Shown here in pieces: positions 7,263 to 15,051 of a stretch of DNA of 18,108 bases. Position 1 is the stretch's first letter. Every line of letters starts with the position of its first letter. The translations under genes were made by a program, and so were the position numbers. Origin of the DNA: Candidatus Rokuibacteriota bacterium (GTDB lineage Bacteria > Methylomirabilota > Methylomirabilia > Rokubacteriales > CSP1-6); contig QHRS01000100.1 in assembly GCA_003221435.1 (NCBI GenBank), positions 1 to 18,108 on the forward strand, given 5' to 3'. The notes below the pieces were generated by a model, which was not told the origin of the DNA, did not search any database, and saw only the letters and a program-made list of their open reading frames with translations.

Positions 7263-7296
7263 CGCCGCGGGCCGCGGCGTAGCGGGCCCCGGGGCC
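7263..7296 (+). promoter_or_regulatory. Two perfect GC palindromes in the ccdA leader
   Basis: CGCCGCGG (7263-7270) and CCGCGGCG (7272-7279) form an 8-bp dyad around one G. GGCCCCGGGGCC (7285-7296) is a perfect 12-nt palindrome that abuts the ccdA start codon and contains the only purine run that could serve as a ribosome binding site. They may weaken or control ccdA translation; chance is possible in such GC-rich sequence. Confidence 0.35.
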
Positions 7297-8034
7297 ATGA
7301 CGCAATCGCTCGGCGTGCTCGTCGCCTTCAGCGCGGGGCTCTTCTCGTTCCTCTCGCCCTGCGTGCTGCCGCTGTTTCCGTCGTATCTCTCGTTCATCAC
7401 CGGCATGTCGGTGACGACGCTCTCCTCGGACGTCACCGGCGAGACGCGCCGGCGGATCGTGCTCCACTCGCTCGCGTTCATCTTCGGGTTCTCCATGATC
7501 TTCGTCGCGCTGGGAGCGTCCTTCTCCGCCGCCGGCCGCTTCCTCCTCGACTACCGAGACTGGATCCGGATCGTTGGCGGCGCGCTGATCATCGTGTTCG
7601 GCCTCTACATCACGGGACTCCTGAAGGTCGGCGTCTTCGGCCGCTACCAGCAGATCCAGTTGCGGCAGAAGCCGGCGGGGTACCTCGGAACCCTCCTCGT
7701 CGGCGTCACGTTCGCGATCGGCTGGACGCCGTGCGTCGGGCCGATCCTCGGCTCGATCCTGTCGCTGGCGGGCACCGCCGACACCGTGCAGCGCGGCGTC
7801 GGCCTCCTGGTCGCCTACTCGGCCGGCCTCGGCGTGCCCTTCCTGGCGTCGTCGATCGCGCTCGGCGGCTTCCTGAAGTTTTTCAAGCGCTACCGGCCCT
7901 TCATCCCGATCGTCGAGCGCGCCGCGGGCGGCCTGCTGATCATCGTCGGCATCCTGGTGGTCACCGACTACTACGTCGTGCTCAACTCCTGGGCGATCAG
8001 TCTCACGCCGAACTGGATCCTCGAGCGCCTCTAG
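7297..8034 (+). CDS. ccdA: CcdA-type transmembrane thiol-disulfide transporter
   Basis: A 245-residue polytopic membrane protein of the CcdA/DsbD transmembrane family with about six hydrophobic helices. The two redox cysteines are in their conserved settings: C22 in FLSPCVLPLFPSYLS on helix 1 and C146 in GWTPCVGPILGS on helix 4. CcdA takes electrons from cytoplasmic thioredoxin and hands them to extracytoplasmic thioredoxin-fold proteins. Here it follows genes for an exported CxxC thioredoxin and an exported Sec-peroxiredoxin, which makes peroxide detoxification outside the membrane a likely role, beside or instead of cytochrome c maturation. It begins 105 nt after the peroxiredoxin gene. No good ribosome binding site is visible and two palindromes lie just before the ATG. 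Length and topology are normal for CcdA. Confidence 0.93.
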   Translation: MTQSLGVLVAFSAGLFSFLSPCVLPLFPSYLSFITGMSVTTLSSDVTGETRRRIVLHSLAFIFGFSMIFVALGASFSAAGRFLLDYRDWIRIVGGALIIVFGLYITGLLKVGVFGRYQQIQLRQKPAGYLGTLLVGVTFAIGWTPCVGPILGSILSLAGTADTVQRGVGLLVAYSAGLGVPFLASSIALGGFLKFFKRYRPFIPIVERAAGGLLIIVGILVVTDYYVVLNSWAISLTPNWILERL

Positions 8035-8043
8035 ATCATCGGA

Positions 8044-8062
8044 GGGGGCCGTCGAGGCCCCC
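8044..8062. terminator. Hairpin after ccdA, single-hairpin relative of the dispersed repeat
   Basis: GGGGGCC (8044-8050) and GGCCCCC (8056-8062) pair around GTCGA. It starts 10 nt after the ccdA stop and lies between convergent genes. The same 7-bp stem occurs at 5881-5899 and 15101-15119. The sequence TCATCG-purine-AG before the stem also resembles the start of the copy at 5876. Confidence 0.6.
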
Positions 8063-8111
8063 GTCCATGCAGCTCGCCGCCTCGACCGACGGAATCCTCG
8101 CGCGCTGACCG

Positions 8112-8546
8112 TCAGGCCTCGAGCCGGATCACGCGCGTCCCCGCGATCCAGTCGTGCAGGCCGCGGCGCTCGGCGTTCAGCACCGCGACGATCCACCCGA
8201 GCCCGAGGGTGCCGAACACGAGCCCGTACCCGACCCACCGGAGCAGCGCCCGCCCGTAGCCCGCGCGGGCCCCATCCCGCCGGACGACCCGCATCCCTAG
8301 AAGCATCTTCGCCGGCGTCTGGCCGCATGCTCCCACGAAGCTGATGAAGTAGACGCCGCTCAGCAGGATGCCGAGCCAGAACGACGCGCCGACGAGCAGC
8401 GCGAGGGTGACGAGCGCCGCCGGCTCGCGGGCGGTCAGCTCGTACACGATCAGGAGCCAGAGGGCGCCGAGCAGCCACGCGACGCCGACGATCGCCTCGT
8501 CGATCGGAAGCGCGAGGCAGCGCCGGAGGAAGCCTCCCGCCGTCAC
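8112..8546 (-). CDS. RDD family membrane protein
   Basis: A 144-residue protein of the RDD family, named for conserved Arg and Asp residues. It has a typical amphipathic N-terminus (GGFLRRCLALPIDEAIVG), two hydrophobic helices about 18-37 and 45-70, the loop GQTPAKMLLGMRVVRRDG, a further hydrophobic segment about 107-125, and the C-terminal signature RRGLHDWIAGTRVI. Function of RDD proteins is mostly unknown; some are linked to ion transport. I place the start at GTG 8546, which overlaps the TGA of the lytic transglycosylase gene as GTGA. An upstream ATG at 8684 lies inside that gene and would add non-family sequence. The overlap makes it the last gene of the glnD operon by translational coupling. 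It converges on ccdA. Confidence 0.85.
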   Translation of the reverse strand: MTAGGFLRRCLALPIDEAIVGVAWLLGALWLLIVYELTAREPAALVTLALLVGASFWLGILLSGVYFISFVGACGQTPAKMLLGMRVVRRDGARAGYGRALLRWVGYGLVFGTLGLGWIVAVLNAERRGLHDWIAGTRVIRLEA

Positions 8547-10561
8547 GGCGCCGGGCCGAGGCCGTACAGCCGGCGGTACTCCTCCCACGACCCCATCACC
8601 CGCTTGACGTAGAGCCTGGTCTCCTCGTACGGGATCTGCTCGACGAACGCTTCCATGTCGCTGGTGCGCCGCGCACTCCACCACTCGCGCACGCGCGCCG
8701 GGCCGGCGTTGTATGCGGCGAGCAGAAGGTTCGTTGCGGGCTCGTCGAGCAGCTCACCGTCCTTGAACGCGAGCCCGCGCCGCGCGACGATCGTCCGCGC
8801 GGTCTCGGGCAGGAGCTGCATCAGCCCGCGGGCCCCCGCGCGCGATCGAGCCAGCGGGTAGAAGCTCGACTCCTCCCGCGCGACCGCCGCCACGAAGAAC
8901 GGGTCGAGTCCCGAGCGGGCGGCCGCGTCGGTCAGCTCGCGCGGCCAGGCGAACGGATACGCCATCTCCCAGAACGACCGCGGAATCGCCGGATGAGCGC
9001 TCACCGTCACCTCGCCGAAGTACCGGCGCAGGATCCGCAGCGAGAGCTCGTACCGCTCGTACCGCTGGTACGCGACCGAGAGCCAGAAGAGCTTGACCGG
9101 GTCGGCGACGGAGCGCGACGTGAGGTCTTCCATTTCCCCGACCGCGTGCTCGAAAAGGCCGAGCCGTCGGAGCGTCTCGATCCGGGCAAAGTCCGCGTCG
9201 TCAGCGAGCGCCTGTGCTGGATCCGCCGGCAGGGCGACCGGAGGGTCTCCCGACAGGGGCGGCAGGTCTTTCGTCCGCGCTGCGGCGAGGACGCCGTAGT
9301 AGCCGCGGGGCGCTTCCGTCAGCACGCGCTCGTAGAACCGTGTCGCCTCCGCGGCAGATCCAAGCTCCTCGCGCGCGCGCCCGGCCCAGTAGGTCGCGGG
9401 GATCCTGAAGCGCCGGCCGGCGGCGAGGTCGCTGAGACGCATCCAGTGTTCGGCCGCCTTCGCGCGGTCACCCTGCAGATAGGCGAGCCATCCGAGTCGC
9501 CAGAGCGCCGGGGCCACGACCTCGCGCGCCGGGTAGCGCGTGACCGTACGCTCGTAGGCGAGCGCGGCGTCGCCGAAGAGTCCCCCATCCTCGAAGAGCC
9601 GGCCGCGGAGATATGCGGCCTCGGCGGCCTCGGCCTCGCGCGACTCGTCGATCCCCGCAAGGGCGACGAGGGCAGACTCACGCTTTCCGGCCCGATACTG
9701 CATGCGGCCCAGCTCGAGTCGGAGCGCCGCCTTGCCGTCGTCGGGCGCGCGGGCGAGCGCCTGCTCGATGACCCCCGCCGCCGCCTCGTAGCGCCGCATC
9801 CGCTCGAGCGCCGAGGCGACGACTCCGAGGGCGCGGACCGCCACGTTCCGGTCGGTCGCGTCGGGCGCGACCGCGGCCGCCTCGTCGCGCGCCGCCTCCG
9901 GCATACCGCCGACGAGCAGGCGCTCGGCCCGCGTCAGGCGGTCCTCCAGCGAGAGCGGTGCGAGCGTGAAGCCCGCGCGCCCGAGCTCGCGCAGGCGATC
10001 CCCGGCGCCGTCGGCGTAGTCTGAGGCCGGCGCCAGGAGCGTCAGCTCGCGGTAGGTCAGCGCGGCGTTCTCGCGTTGGCCTCGCGCCTCGAAGGACGCG
10101 CCGAGCAGATAGAGCGCGATCGGCATCTCAGGAGCGTCGCCGTGGCCAGCCAGGAACCGGCGAAGCAGCGCCTCGTTGCGGCCTTCGTCCCCCGCCCGCG
10201 CGGCCGCGTACGCCGCGAGCAGCAACGCCGAGCGGCCGATCCGGCGCCGCGGAAACTCCTCCGCGAGGGATTCCGCCACGCTGCGGGCGCCGGCCAGATC
10301 ACCGCGGCCGAGCAGGGCCTCGGCGTGGAGGTACCGGGTGTAATCGCCAACGAGGGACTGCGCGGCGTCCGCCCGCGCGAACTCGCGCAGGACGGGCTCC
10401 GCATCGCCCCGCCGCAGCGCCTCGACCGCCGCCGCGTACCGCTGTTCCGTCTCCGCGCTGAGTCGCCTCGGGGCCTCTCTCGGCGCCGCCCCGCCGCCGC
10501 GCGCGGTCGCCAGGACGAGGACGATCCATGCCCACGACGCGCGCCTGATCCGGCTTGGCAT
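8543..10561 (-). CDS. Soluble lytic murein transglycosylase, SLT domain with an internal gap
   Basis: A 672-residue periplasmic peptidoglycan lytic transglycosylase (Slt70-like, GH23). It has a signal peptide (MPSRIRR, then a short hydrophobic core), a long alpha-helical TPR-like ring from about 30 to 540, and a C-terminal SLT domain from about 550. The catalytic glutamate is E564 in AREESSF, followed by the expected ARGLMQLLPETA and, around Y617, LLLAAYNAGPARV. The enzyme cleaves the MurNAc-GlcNAc bond with formation of 1,6-anhydro-MurNAc. Between LLDEPATN and LLLAAYNAGP the usual stretch of roughly 20-25 residues (N-I-x2-G-x2-YL...F-x2-N) is absent, in frame. The start at 10561 is 3 nt after the preceding stop; the stop overlaps the RDD gene start. 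Confidence 0.9.
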   Translation of the reverse strand: MPSRIRRASWAWIVLVLATARGGGAAPREAPRRLSAETEQRYAAAVEALRRGDAEPVLREFARADAAQSLVGDYTRYLHAEALLGRGDLAGARSVAESLAEEFPRRRIGRSALLLAAYAAARAGDEGRNEALLRRFLAGHGDAPEMPIALYLLGASFEARGQRENAALTYRELTLLAPASDYADGAGDRLRELGRAGFTLAPLSLEDRLTRAERLLVGGMPEAARDEAAAVAPDATDRNVAVRALGVVASALERMRRYEAAAGVIEQALARAPDDGKAALRLELGRMQYRAGKRESALVALAGIDESREAEAAEAAYLRGRLFEDGGLFGDAALAYERTVTRYPAREVVAPALWRLGWLAYLQGDRAKAAEHWMRLSDLAAGRRFRIPATYWAGRAREELGSAAEATRFYERVLTEAPRGYYGVLAAARTKDLPPLSGDPPVALPADPAQALADDADFARIETLRRLGLFEHAVGEMEDLTSRSVADPVKLFWLSVAYQRYERYELSLRILRRYFGEVTVSAHPAIPRSFWEMAYPFAWPRELTDAAARSGLDPFFVAAVAREESSFYPLARSRAGARGLMQLLPETARTIVARRGLAFKDGELLDEPATNLLLAAYNAGPARVREWWSARRTSDMEAFVEQIPYEETRLYVKRVMGSWEEYRRLYGLGPAP

Positions 10562-10564
10562 CGC

Positions 10565-11164
10565 TCAGTCGACCATCGAGGGGCTGTCGACTCCGCGCGT
10601 GGCGTGACGGGTGAACACGATCCGATGCACCGCCGTGGCGTTGGTGAGAAGCGCGAGGATCCAGAGCACCGGCTCCAGCAGATCCAAGAGCGCGCCCGCG
10701 ATCATACAGATCATCCGCTCGGGACGTTCCATGAAGCCGACGTTGCAGGCGACGCCGATCGATTCCGCGCGGGCCTTCGTGTAGCTGACCATGACCGTCC
10801 CGATGAGCGCGACCATCGTGATCGCGATCCCGCGCCCGTTGCCGGCATCCACGAACAGCAAGACGATGCCGAGCAACACGACCAGATCCGAGTACCGGTC
10901 GATGACCGAGTCCAGAAACCCGCCGAACGGGGTGACCTGCCCGGAGGCGCGGGCGAGCGAACCGTCGAAGTAGTCGAACAGGCCGGCCAGGACGAGGAGC
11001 ACCCCGGCCAGGCGAGTCCGACCCGAGGCGAAGGCGACGGCCGTGGCCACGCTGACGCCGAGCCCGCACACCGTGAGGTGATTCGGTCGAAGGTGAAGCC
11101 GCAGGAGCAGACGTCCCACGGGATCGGTCCAGAGGCGCAGGCTGTCGCGATAGCGGCTCAGCAT
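10565..11164 (-). CDS. CDP-alcohol phosphatidyltransferase, inositol-phospholipid synthase-like
   Basis: A 199-residue integral membrane enzyme of the CDP-alcohol phosphatidyltransferase class I family. The full catalytic signature is present: D64-x2-D67-G68-x2-A71-R72-x8-G81-x3-D85-x3-D89, where the aspartates bind two divalent metals. About six hydrophobic segments are visible. The block SYTKARAESIG followed by ERPER resembles phosphatidylinositol-phosphate and archaetidylinositol-phosphate synthases rather than PgsA or PssA, so an inositol-phosphate or similar head group is likely (inference). It starts 3 nt after glnD stops and ends 3 nt before the transglycosylase start, so the three are one transcript. 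PgsA-type phosphatidylglycerophosphate synthase is the main alternative. Confidence 0.88.
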   Translation of the reverse strand: MLSRYRDSLRLWTDPVGRLLLRLHLRPNHLTVCGLGVSVATAVAFASGRTRLAGVLLVLAGLFDYFDGSLARASGQVTPFGGFLDSVIDRYSDLVVLLGIVLLFVDAGNGRGIAITMVALIGTVMVSYTKARAESIGVACNVGFMERPERMICMIAGALLDLLEPVLWILALLTNATAVHRIVFTRHATRGVDSPSMVD

Positions 11165-11167
11165 GCG

Positions 11168-13837
11168 TCAGAGCGGCTTCACGAGCGCGTCCTCGAGCGC
11201 CTCGCGGATCCGGAGTATCGCGGCCTCATCCGTGACCTTGCGACCCGCTCGGTCGGTGACATAAAAGGTGTCGAAGGCCTGGTCGATCTCCGTCGCGATC
11301 CTGGCGCTGGCAATGTCCAGACCCGACGCGGAGAGCGTTCGGGTGATGAGGTAGAGCAGGCCGAGCCGGTCCGGGCACTTGATCTCAACCACGGTATGCG
11401 AATCCGAGAGCTGGTTGTCGATGACGATCTTCGGGCGGGCCTCCACCGTCTGCGCGTCCCGGAACGCCCGCTGCTGGCGCTGCTCCAGTAGGTCTTCGAC
11501 CCGGCGGTCGCCGCTCAGCGCGGCGCTCAGGTCGCCGAGCGTGCGGGCCCAGTGGGCGGCCGAGGTCACCACCTCGCCGAGCGGATCGTTCACCTGGAAG
11601 GTGTCGATCGCGACGGCGTCGGCGCGCGTGTGGATCTGGGCGGAGGTGATGTTGATCCCGTTCGCCGCGAGAGTGCCGGCGAGCGTGGAGAACAGCCCCG
11701 GCAGATCGCGTGTGACCACGACGAGGTCGGACGTGCCGAGATCGGGGTGATGGAACAGCTCGGTCACGACGGGGGTCGAGTCGAGCTGCTGGACGAGGCG
11801 CAGGTGCTCGGCCACGCGCTGCACTCCCGTGCCGGCCAGGTAGCGGTCGGACATCATCGCGAGGTGCCCCATGACCACCTGCCGCGACGCCTCATCTTTG
11901 ATGGCCGCGCACACCTTCTCGGTGAGCTGGGCGCGGTTCGGGCGATCCACCTCGCCTCCCGTCAGCCGCGCGAGCGTGAGCGAGTGCAGTTCCCACAGGA
12001 TCGCCGCGTTCCCCCCCGTCATCACGCCCGGCCCCACCGCCTTCATGTCGGCGTAGGTCAGCAGGTAGAGCATGCTAAGCCACTGCGGCTCCCGCGCCGT
12101 CGCGGCGAGATCCTCGACGGTCTTCGGATCGTAGATGTCGCGTCGCTGTGCGATGTGCGACATCGTGAGGTGGTGGGCGACGAGGAACTCGAGCGCCGCC
12201 GCGGCGGCGTCCGGCAGGTCGAGGCGCCGAGTGAGCTGCTGGATGAGCGGTATCCCCTTCGCCACGTGCCCGTGGCCCTGGGCCTTGCCGACGTCGTGAA
12301 GCAGCATGCCCAGCATCAGCAGATCGGTCCGCTCGATCTTGCTGAACACCTGGGCCGCGCCTTCCGATTCGGCCGACTGGCCAGGCGCCAGCGCCTCGAG
12401 GTTCTCGACGGCGAGAAGCGAGTGCTGGTCCGCCGAGAACTTGTGGTAGGCGTCGTACTGGACGAGGCACGTCAACGCACCGAACTCGGGGAGATACCGG
12501 CCGAGAAGCCCCAGCTCGTGCATCTCCCGTAAGGTCAGCGCCACCCGACCCCAGTTCCGGCAGATGTCGAGGAAGAGATCCCGCACGGCCGGCGAGCGAC
12601 GAAAGGCGTCGTCCACGAAGTCGAGGGAATCTTCCACCGCGCGCCCGACGTCGCTCGACAGCTCGCAACCGAGCCGGTGCAGGTGCCAGAACACCTTCAT
12701 GAGCCGCGTCGGGTCCTCGGCGAACGCCCGGGTGCCCGGCTCCGCCAGATGCAGGCGCCCGTCGAAGAACACGAGGCCGTCGGCCAACGCGTCCTGCCGG
12801 TGGCGCCGCGCCGCTGACGCGCGCAGCGAGAGCGCCTCCTGGCACCGGGCGATCAGACGCCGCGACACGCGGTGGATCGCCCGCGCGTGCAGGTAATACT
12901 CGCGCATGAACTTCTCGACGCCGAGCGAGGTCCCGTCGCTTTCGTAGCCGAAGCGCTTCGCGATCTGCGGCTGGATGTCGCGCGACAGGACGTCGTTCTT
13001 GTGGCCCGCGAGGAAGTGCAGCTCGTTGCGCACCCTCCAGAGGAAGGTCAGCGCCTCGTCGGCGAGGCGCTGCTCGCGTTCCGAGATCACGCCCCGCTCG
13101 GTCAGCTCACGGAGCGTTCGCGCGCCGAACTTCGTCGCGCCGAGCCACATCGCGGTGTGCATGTCGCGCAGGCCCCCCGCCGACTCTTTGATGTTCGGCT
13201 CGCGGATGTAGGGCGAGGCGCCGTACTTGCGATAGCGCTGGTCGCGCTCGGCCAGCGTGGTCAGAAGAAACTGGGCGAAGTCCCGGCGGTAGACGTTCTC
13301 CCGGAGCACGCGCCGGAAGCGGTTGAAGAGGCGCCGCGAGCCGGCGAGGTACCGCGCCTCCTGCATCGAGGTGCGGCTCGGGAAATCCGTGCGAGCGATC
13401 GCCACGCAGTCCGTGAGCGAGCGCAGGCTGTGGCCGACCAGGAGCCCGAGGTCCCAGAGCGTGTAGAGGATCTCCTGCGTGAGCCGCTGCACGTACGGCG
13501 TGACTTCGCCGTCGTGGATCACCATGAGGTCGATGTCGGACGACGGGTGTAGTTCGCCGCGCCCGTATCCGCCCAGCGCGACCAGCACGACCGGGCTCGG
13601 CGCGAGCCGTCCTTCCGCGGCATCGTCGGCCGCCAGGCGGAACAGCGCCAGCAGGATGCCGTCCATGAGGTGCGCGTGGGCCTGCACCGACACGAGCCCC
13701 GACGCGCCGCCGTCGTGCATCAGCTTCAGGGATTCGAGACCGCTGGTGAGCGATTCGCGAAGGAAGTCGAGCCGCAGCCGCCGTCGGTCGTCAGCGCGCT
13801 CCGCCCGGGCCTCCGCCCGCTTCGCCCCGTGGGCCAT
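11168..13837 (-). CDS. glnD: [Protein-PII] uridylyltransferase/uridylyl-removing enzyme GlnD
   Basis: An 889-residue bifunctional nitrogen sensor, the same size as E. coli GlnD. Domains in order: nucleotidyltransferase with GGYGRGELHPSSDIDL (89-104; metal aspartates D101 and D103); GlnD PII-uridylyltransferase helical domain with NIKESAGGLRDMH; HD domain with LLHDVGKAQGHGH (H514, D515); and two C-terminal ACT domains at about 704-748 and 816-862, which sense glutamine. It uridylylates PII when glutamine is low and removes UMP when glutamine is high, controlling glutamine synthetase and nitrogen transcription. All key residues I can check are intact. It is the first gene of a four-gene minus-strand operon and is divergent from hisC across 115 nt. 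No PII or glutamine synthetase gene is in view. Confidence 0.97.
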   Translation of the reverse strand: MAHGAKRAEARAERADDRRRLRLDFLRESLTSGLESLKLMHDGGASGLVSVQAHAHLMDGILLALFRLAADDAAEGRLAPSPVVLVALGGYGRGELHPSSDIDLMVIHDGEVTPYVQRLTQEILYTLWDLGLLVGHSLRSLTDCVAIARTDFPSRTSMQEARYLAGSRRLFNRFRRVLRENVYRRDFAQFLLTTLAERDQRYRKYGASPYIREPNIKESAGGLRDMHTAMWLGATKFGARTLRELTERGVISEREQRLADEALTFLWRVRNELHFLAGHKNDVLSRDIQPQIAKRFGYESDGTSLGVEKFMREYYLHARAIHRVSRRLIARCQEALSLRASAARRHRQDALADGLVFFDGRLHLAEPGTRAFAEDPTRLMKVFWHLHRLGCELSSDVGRAVEDSLDFVDDAFRRSPAVRDLFLDICRNWGRVALTLREMHELGLLGRYLPEFGALTCLVQYDAYHKFSADQHSLLAVENLEALAPGQSAESEGAAQVFSKIERTDLLMLGMLLHDVGKAQGHGHVAKGIPLIQQLTRRLDLPDAAAAALEFLVAHHLTMSHIAQRRDIYDPKTVEDLAATAREPQWLSMLYLLTYADMKAVGPGVMTGGNAAILWELHSLTLARLTGGEVDRPNRAQLTEKVCAAIKDEASRQVVMGHLAMMSDRYLAGTGVQRVAEHLRLVQQLDSTPVVTELFHHPDLGTSDLVVVTRDLPGLFSTLAGTLAANGINITSAQIHTRADAVAIDTFQVNDPLGEVVTSAAHWARTLGDLSAALSGDRRVEDLLEQRQQRAFRDAQTVEARPKIVIDNQLSDSHTVVEIKCPDRLGLLYLITRTLSASGLDIASARIATEIDQAFDTFYVTDRAGRKVTDEAAILRIREALEDALVKPL

Positions 13838-13847
13838 GACGCTTCGT

Positions 13848-13877
13848 AGCCTACATTGCCCGGGGGAATAGAGTCAA
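13848..13877 (-). promoter_or_regulatory. Candidate glnD promoter
   Basis: On the minus strand TTGACT (13877-13872) is followed after 18 nt by TAGGCT (13853-13848). The -35 matches 5 of 6 consensus bases; the -10 matches only T1, A2 and T6. Transcription would start within about 5 nt of the glnD ATG, and no Shine-Dalgarno site is evident, so the transcript could be leaderless. Confidence 0.4.
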
Positions 13878-13940
13878 ACCTGACGCAGACTTATGGTCGC
13901 CACCACGCGTCGCCGGTCGCACCCCGGGCTCTTCCGGCCT

Positions 13941-13946
13941 TAGAAT
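13941..13946 (+). promoter_or_regulatory. -10 element (TAGAAT) just before the hisC start
   Basis: TAGAAT lies 12 to 7 nt upstream of the GTG start of hisC. That is the spacing seen in leaderless genes of several bacterial phyla, where transcription begins at the start codon. No Shine-Dalgarno sequence is present, and no good -35 hexamer is found 16-18 nt upstream. Confidence 0.45.
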
Positions 13947-13952
13947 GTTTCT

Positions 13953-15029
13953 GTGCGAAAGATCTGGCGCTCGGCGATCCAGGACGTGGTTCCGTACTCG
14001 GCCGGAAAGCCGCTCGACGTCCTCGCGGCCGAGGCCGGCCTGGGGAGCCTGGTCCGACTCTCAGCCAACGAGCACCCCGTCGGCCCCTCGCCCCGTGTGA
14101 TCCGGGCCATCGTACGGGAGGCTCGACGCGTCCACCTCTATCCCGACGGGGGCGCCACGAAGCTGCGAGTCGCCCTGGCCGAACGGCTCGGCGTCGCCAG
14201 CGAGCAGATCATCCTGGGCAACGGCGCCGACGAGTTGCTGGCGCTCCTGGCGTGGGCGGCGTTCGAGCCCGGGGACGAGGTCGCCATCCCGCACCCGTCG
14301 TTCGAGCCCTACACGACGGTCGTCGCGATCGCCGGCGCCGTCGCGCGCCTGAGCCCGCTGGCCGGCTACGACACCGATCTCGACGACATGCGGCGCCAGG
14401 TGACCGACCGGACCAAGGCCGTCATCCTCTGCTCGCCCCACAACCCGGCCGGAACGATCGTCCGCCGCCAGCCCCTTCTCGAGTTCCTCCGGGCGCTCGG
14501 TCCCGAGCCGCCGCTCGTCGTGCTCGACGAGGCCTATCGCGACTTCTGCGACGACCCGGACTCCCCTGACGGCGTGGCGCTGCTCGCGACGCATCCGACG
14601 TTGATCGTGATGCGCACGTTCTCGAAGATCGCCGGCCTCGCCGGCGCGCGGGTCGGCTACGCAGTAGCGGGCGCCGAGATCATCGAGCAACTGAACCGGG
14701 TGCGCGCGCCGTACAACGTAAACCGGCTCGGGCAGGCCGCGGCCCTCGCGGCGCTCGAGGACGCTCGGTACTGGCAATCGACGCGGCACCTGGTGATCGA
14801 AGAGCGCGCGTTCCTCTCGCGCGAGCTGAGCCGTCGCGGGCACACCTTTCCCCCATCACAGGCCAATTTTCTCCTGGTCAAGTTCGGCCCGGACGCGGAC
14901 GCGGTGCGCGAGCGGCTCTTCCGGGCAGGCATCCTCGTGCGGGACGGCGCCGCGCTCGGCTTTCCCGGACACCTGCGCATCTCGGTCGGCACACGCGAAG
15001 CGAACGAGCGCCTCCTCGCAGCTTTATAG
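13953..15029 (+). CDS. hisC: Histidinol-phosphate aminotransferase
   Basis: A 358-residue fold-type I PLP aminotransferase. HisC converts imidazole acetol phosphate to histidinol phosphate with glutamate as donor, the seventh step of histidine synthesis. Landmarks are LSANEHPVGPSP (substrate arm), LYPDGGATKLR, GNGADELL, CSPHNPAGT, VVLDEAYRDF, the Schiff-base lysine K225 in TFSKIAGLAGARVGY, and the C-terminal RISVGT with its carboxylate-binding arginine. The start is GTG 13953; no earlier in-frame start is better, and the distance to the first motif is normal for HisC. It stands alone, divergent from glnD and followed by the inverted copy of the dispersed repeat. Broad-range relatives (aromatic aminotransferase, CobD threonine-phosphate decarboxylase) are less likely alternatives. 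Confidence 0.9.
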   Translation: MRKIWRSAIQDVVPYSAGKPLDVLAAEAGLGSLVRLSANEHPVGPSPRVIRAIVREARRVHLYPDGGATKLRVALAERLGVASEQIILGNGADELLALLAWAAFEPGDEVAIPHPSFEPYTTVVAIAGAVARLSPLAGYDTDLDDMRRQVTDRTKAVILCSPHNPAGTIVRRQPLLEFLRALGPEPPLVVLDEAYRDFCDDPDSPDGVALLATHPTLIVMRTFSKIAGLAGARVGYAVAGAEIIEQLNRVRAPYNVNRLGQAAALAALEDARYWQSTRHLVIEERAFLSRELSRRGHTFPPSQANFLLVKFGPDADAVRERLFRAGILVRDGAALGFPGHLRISVGTREANERLLAAL

Positions 15030-15051
15030 AAGCCGGTCGCTGAGGCGGCTC

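Noticed and set aside
6634..8478. 614-codon minus-strand frame opposite the redox cassette
   Set aside because: It is antiparallel to ccdA and the peroxiredoxin, which have clear motifs; the frame is low-complexity Arg/Glu/Asp shadow.
10076..11491. 471-codon plus-strand frame across the transglycosylase, lipid enzyme and glnD
   Set aside because: It spans three real minus-strand genes and their junctions and has no recognisable domain.
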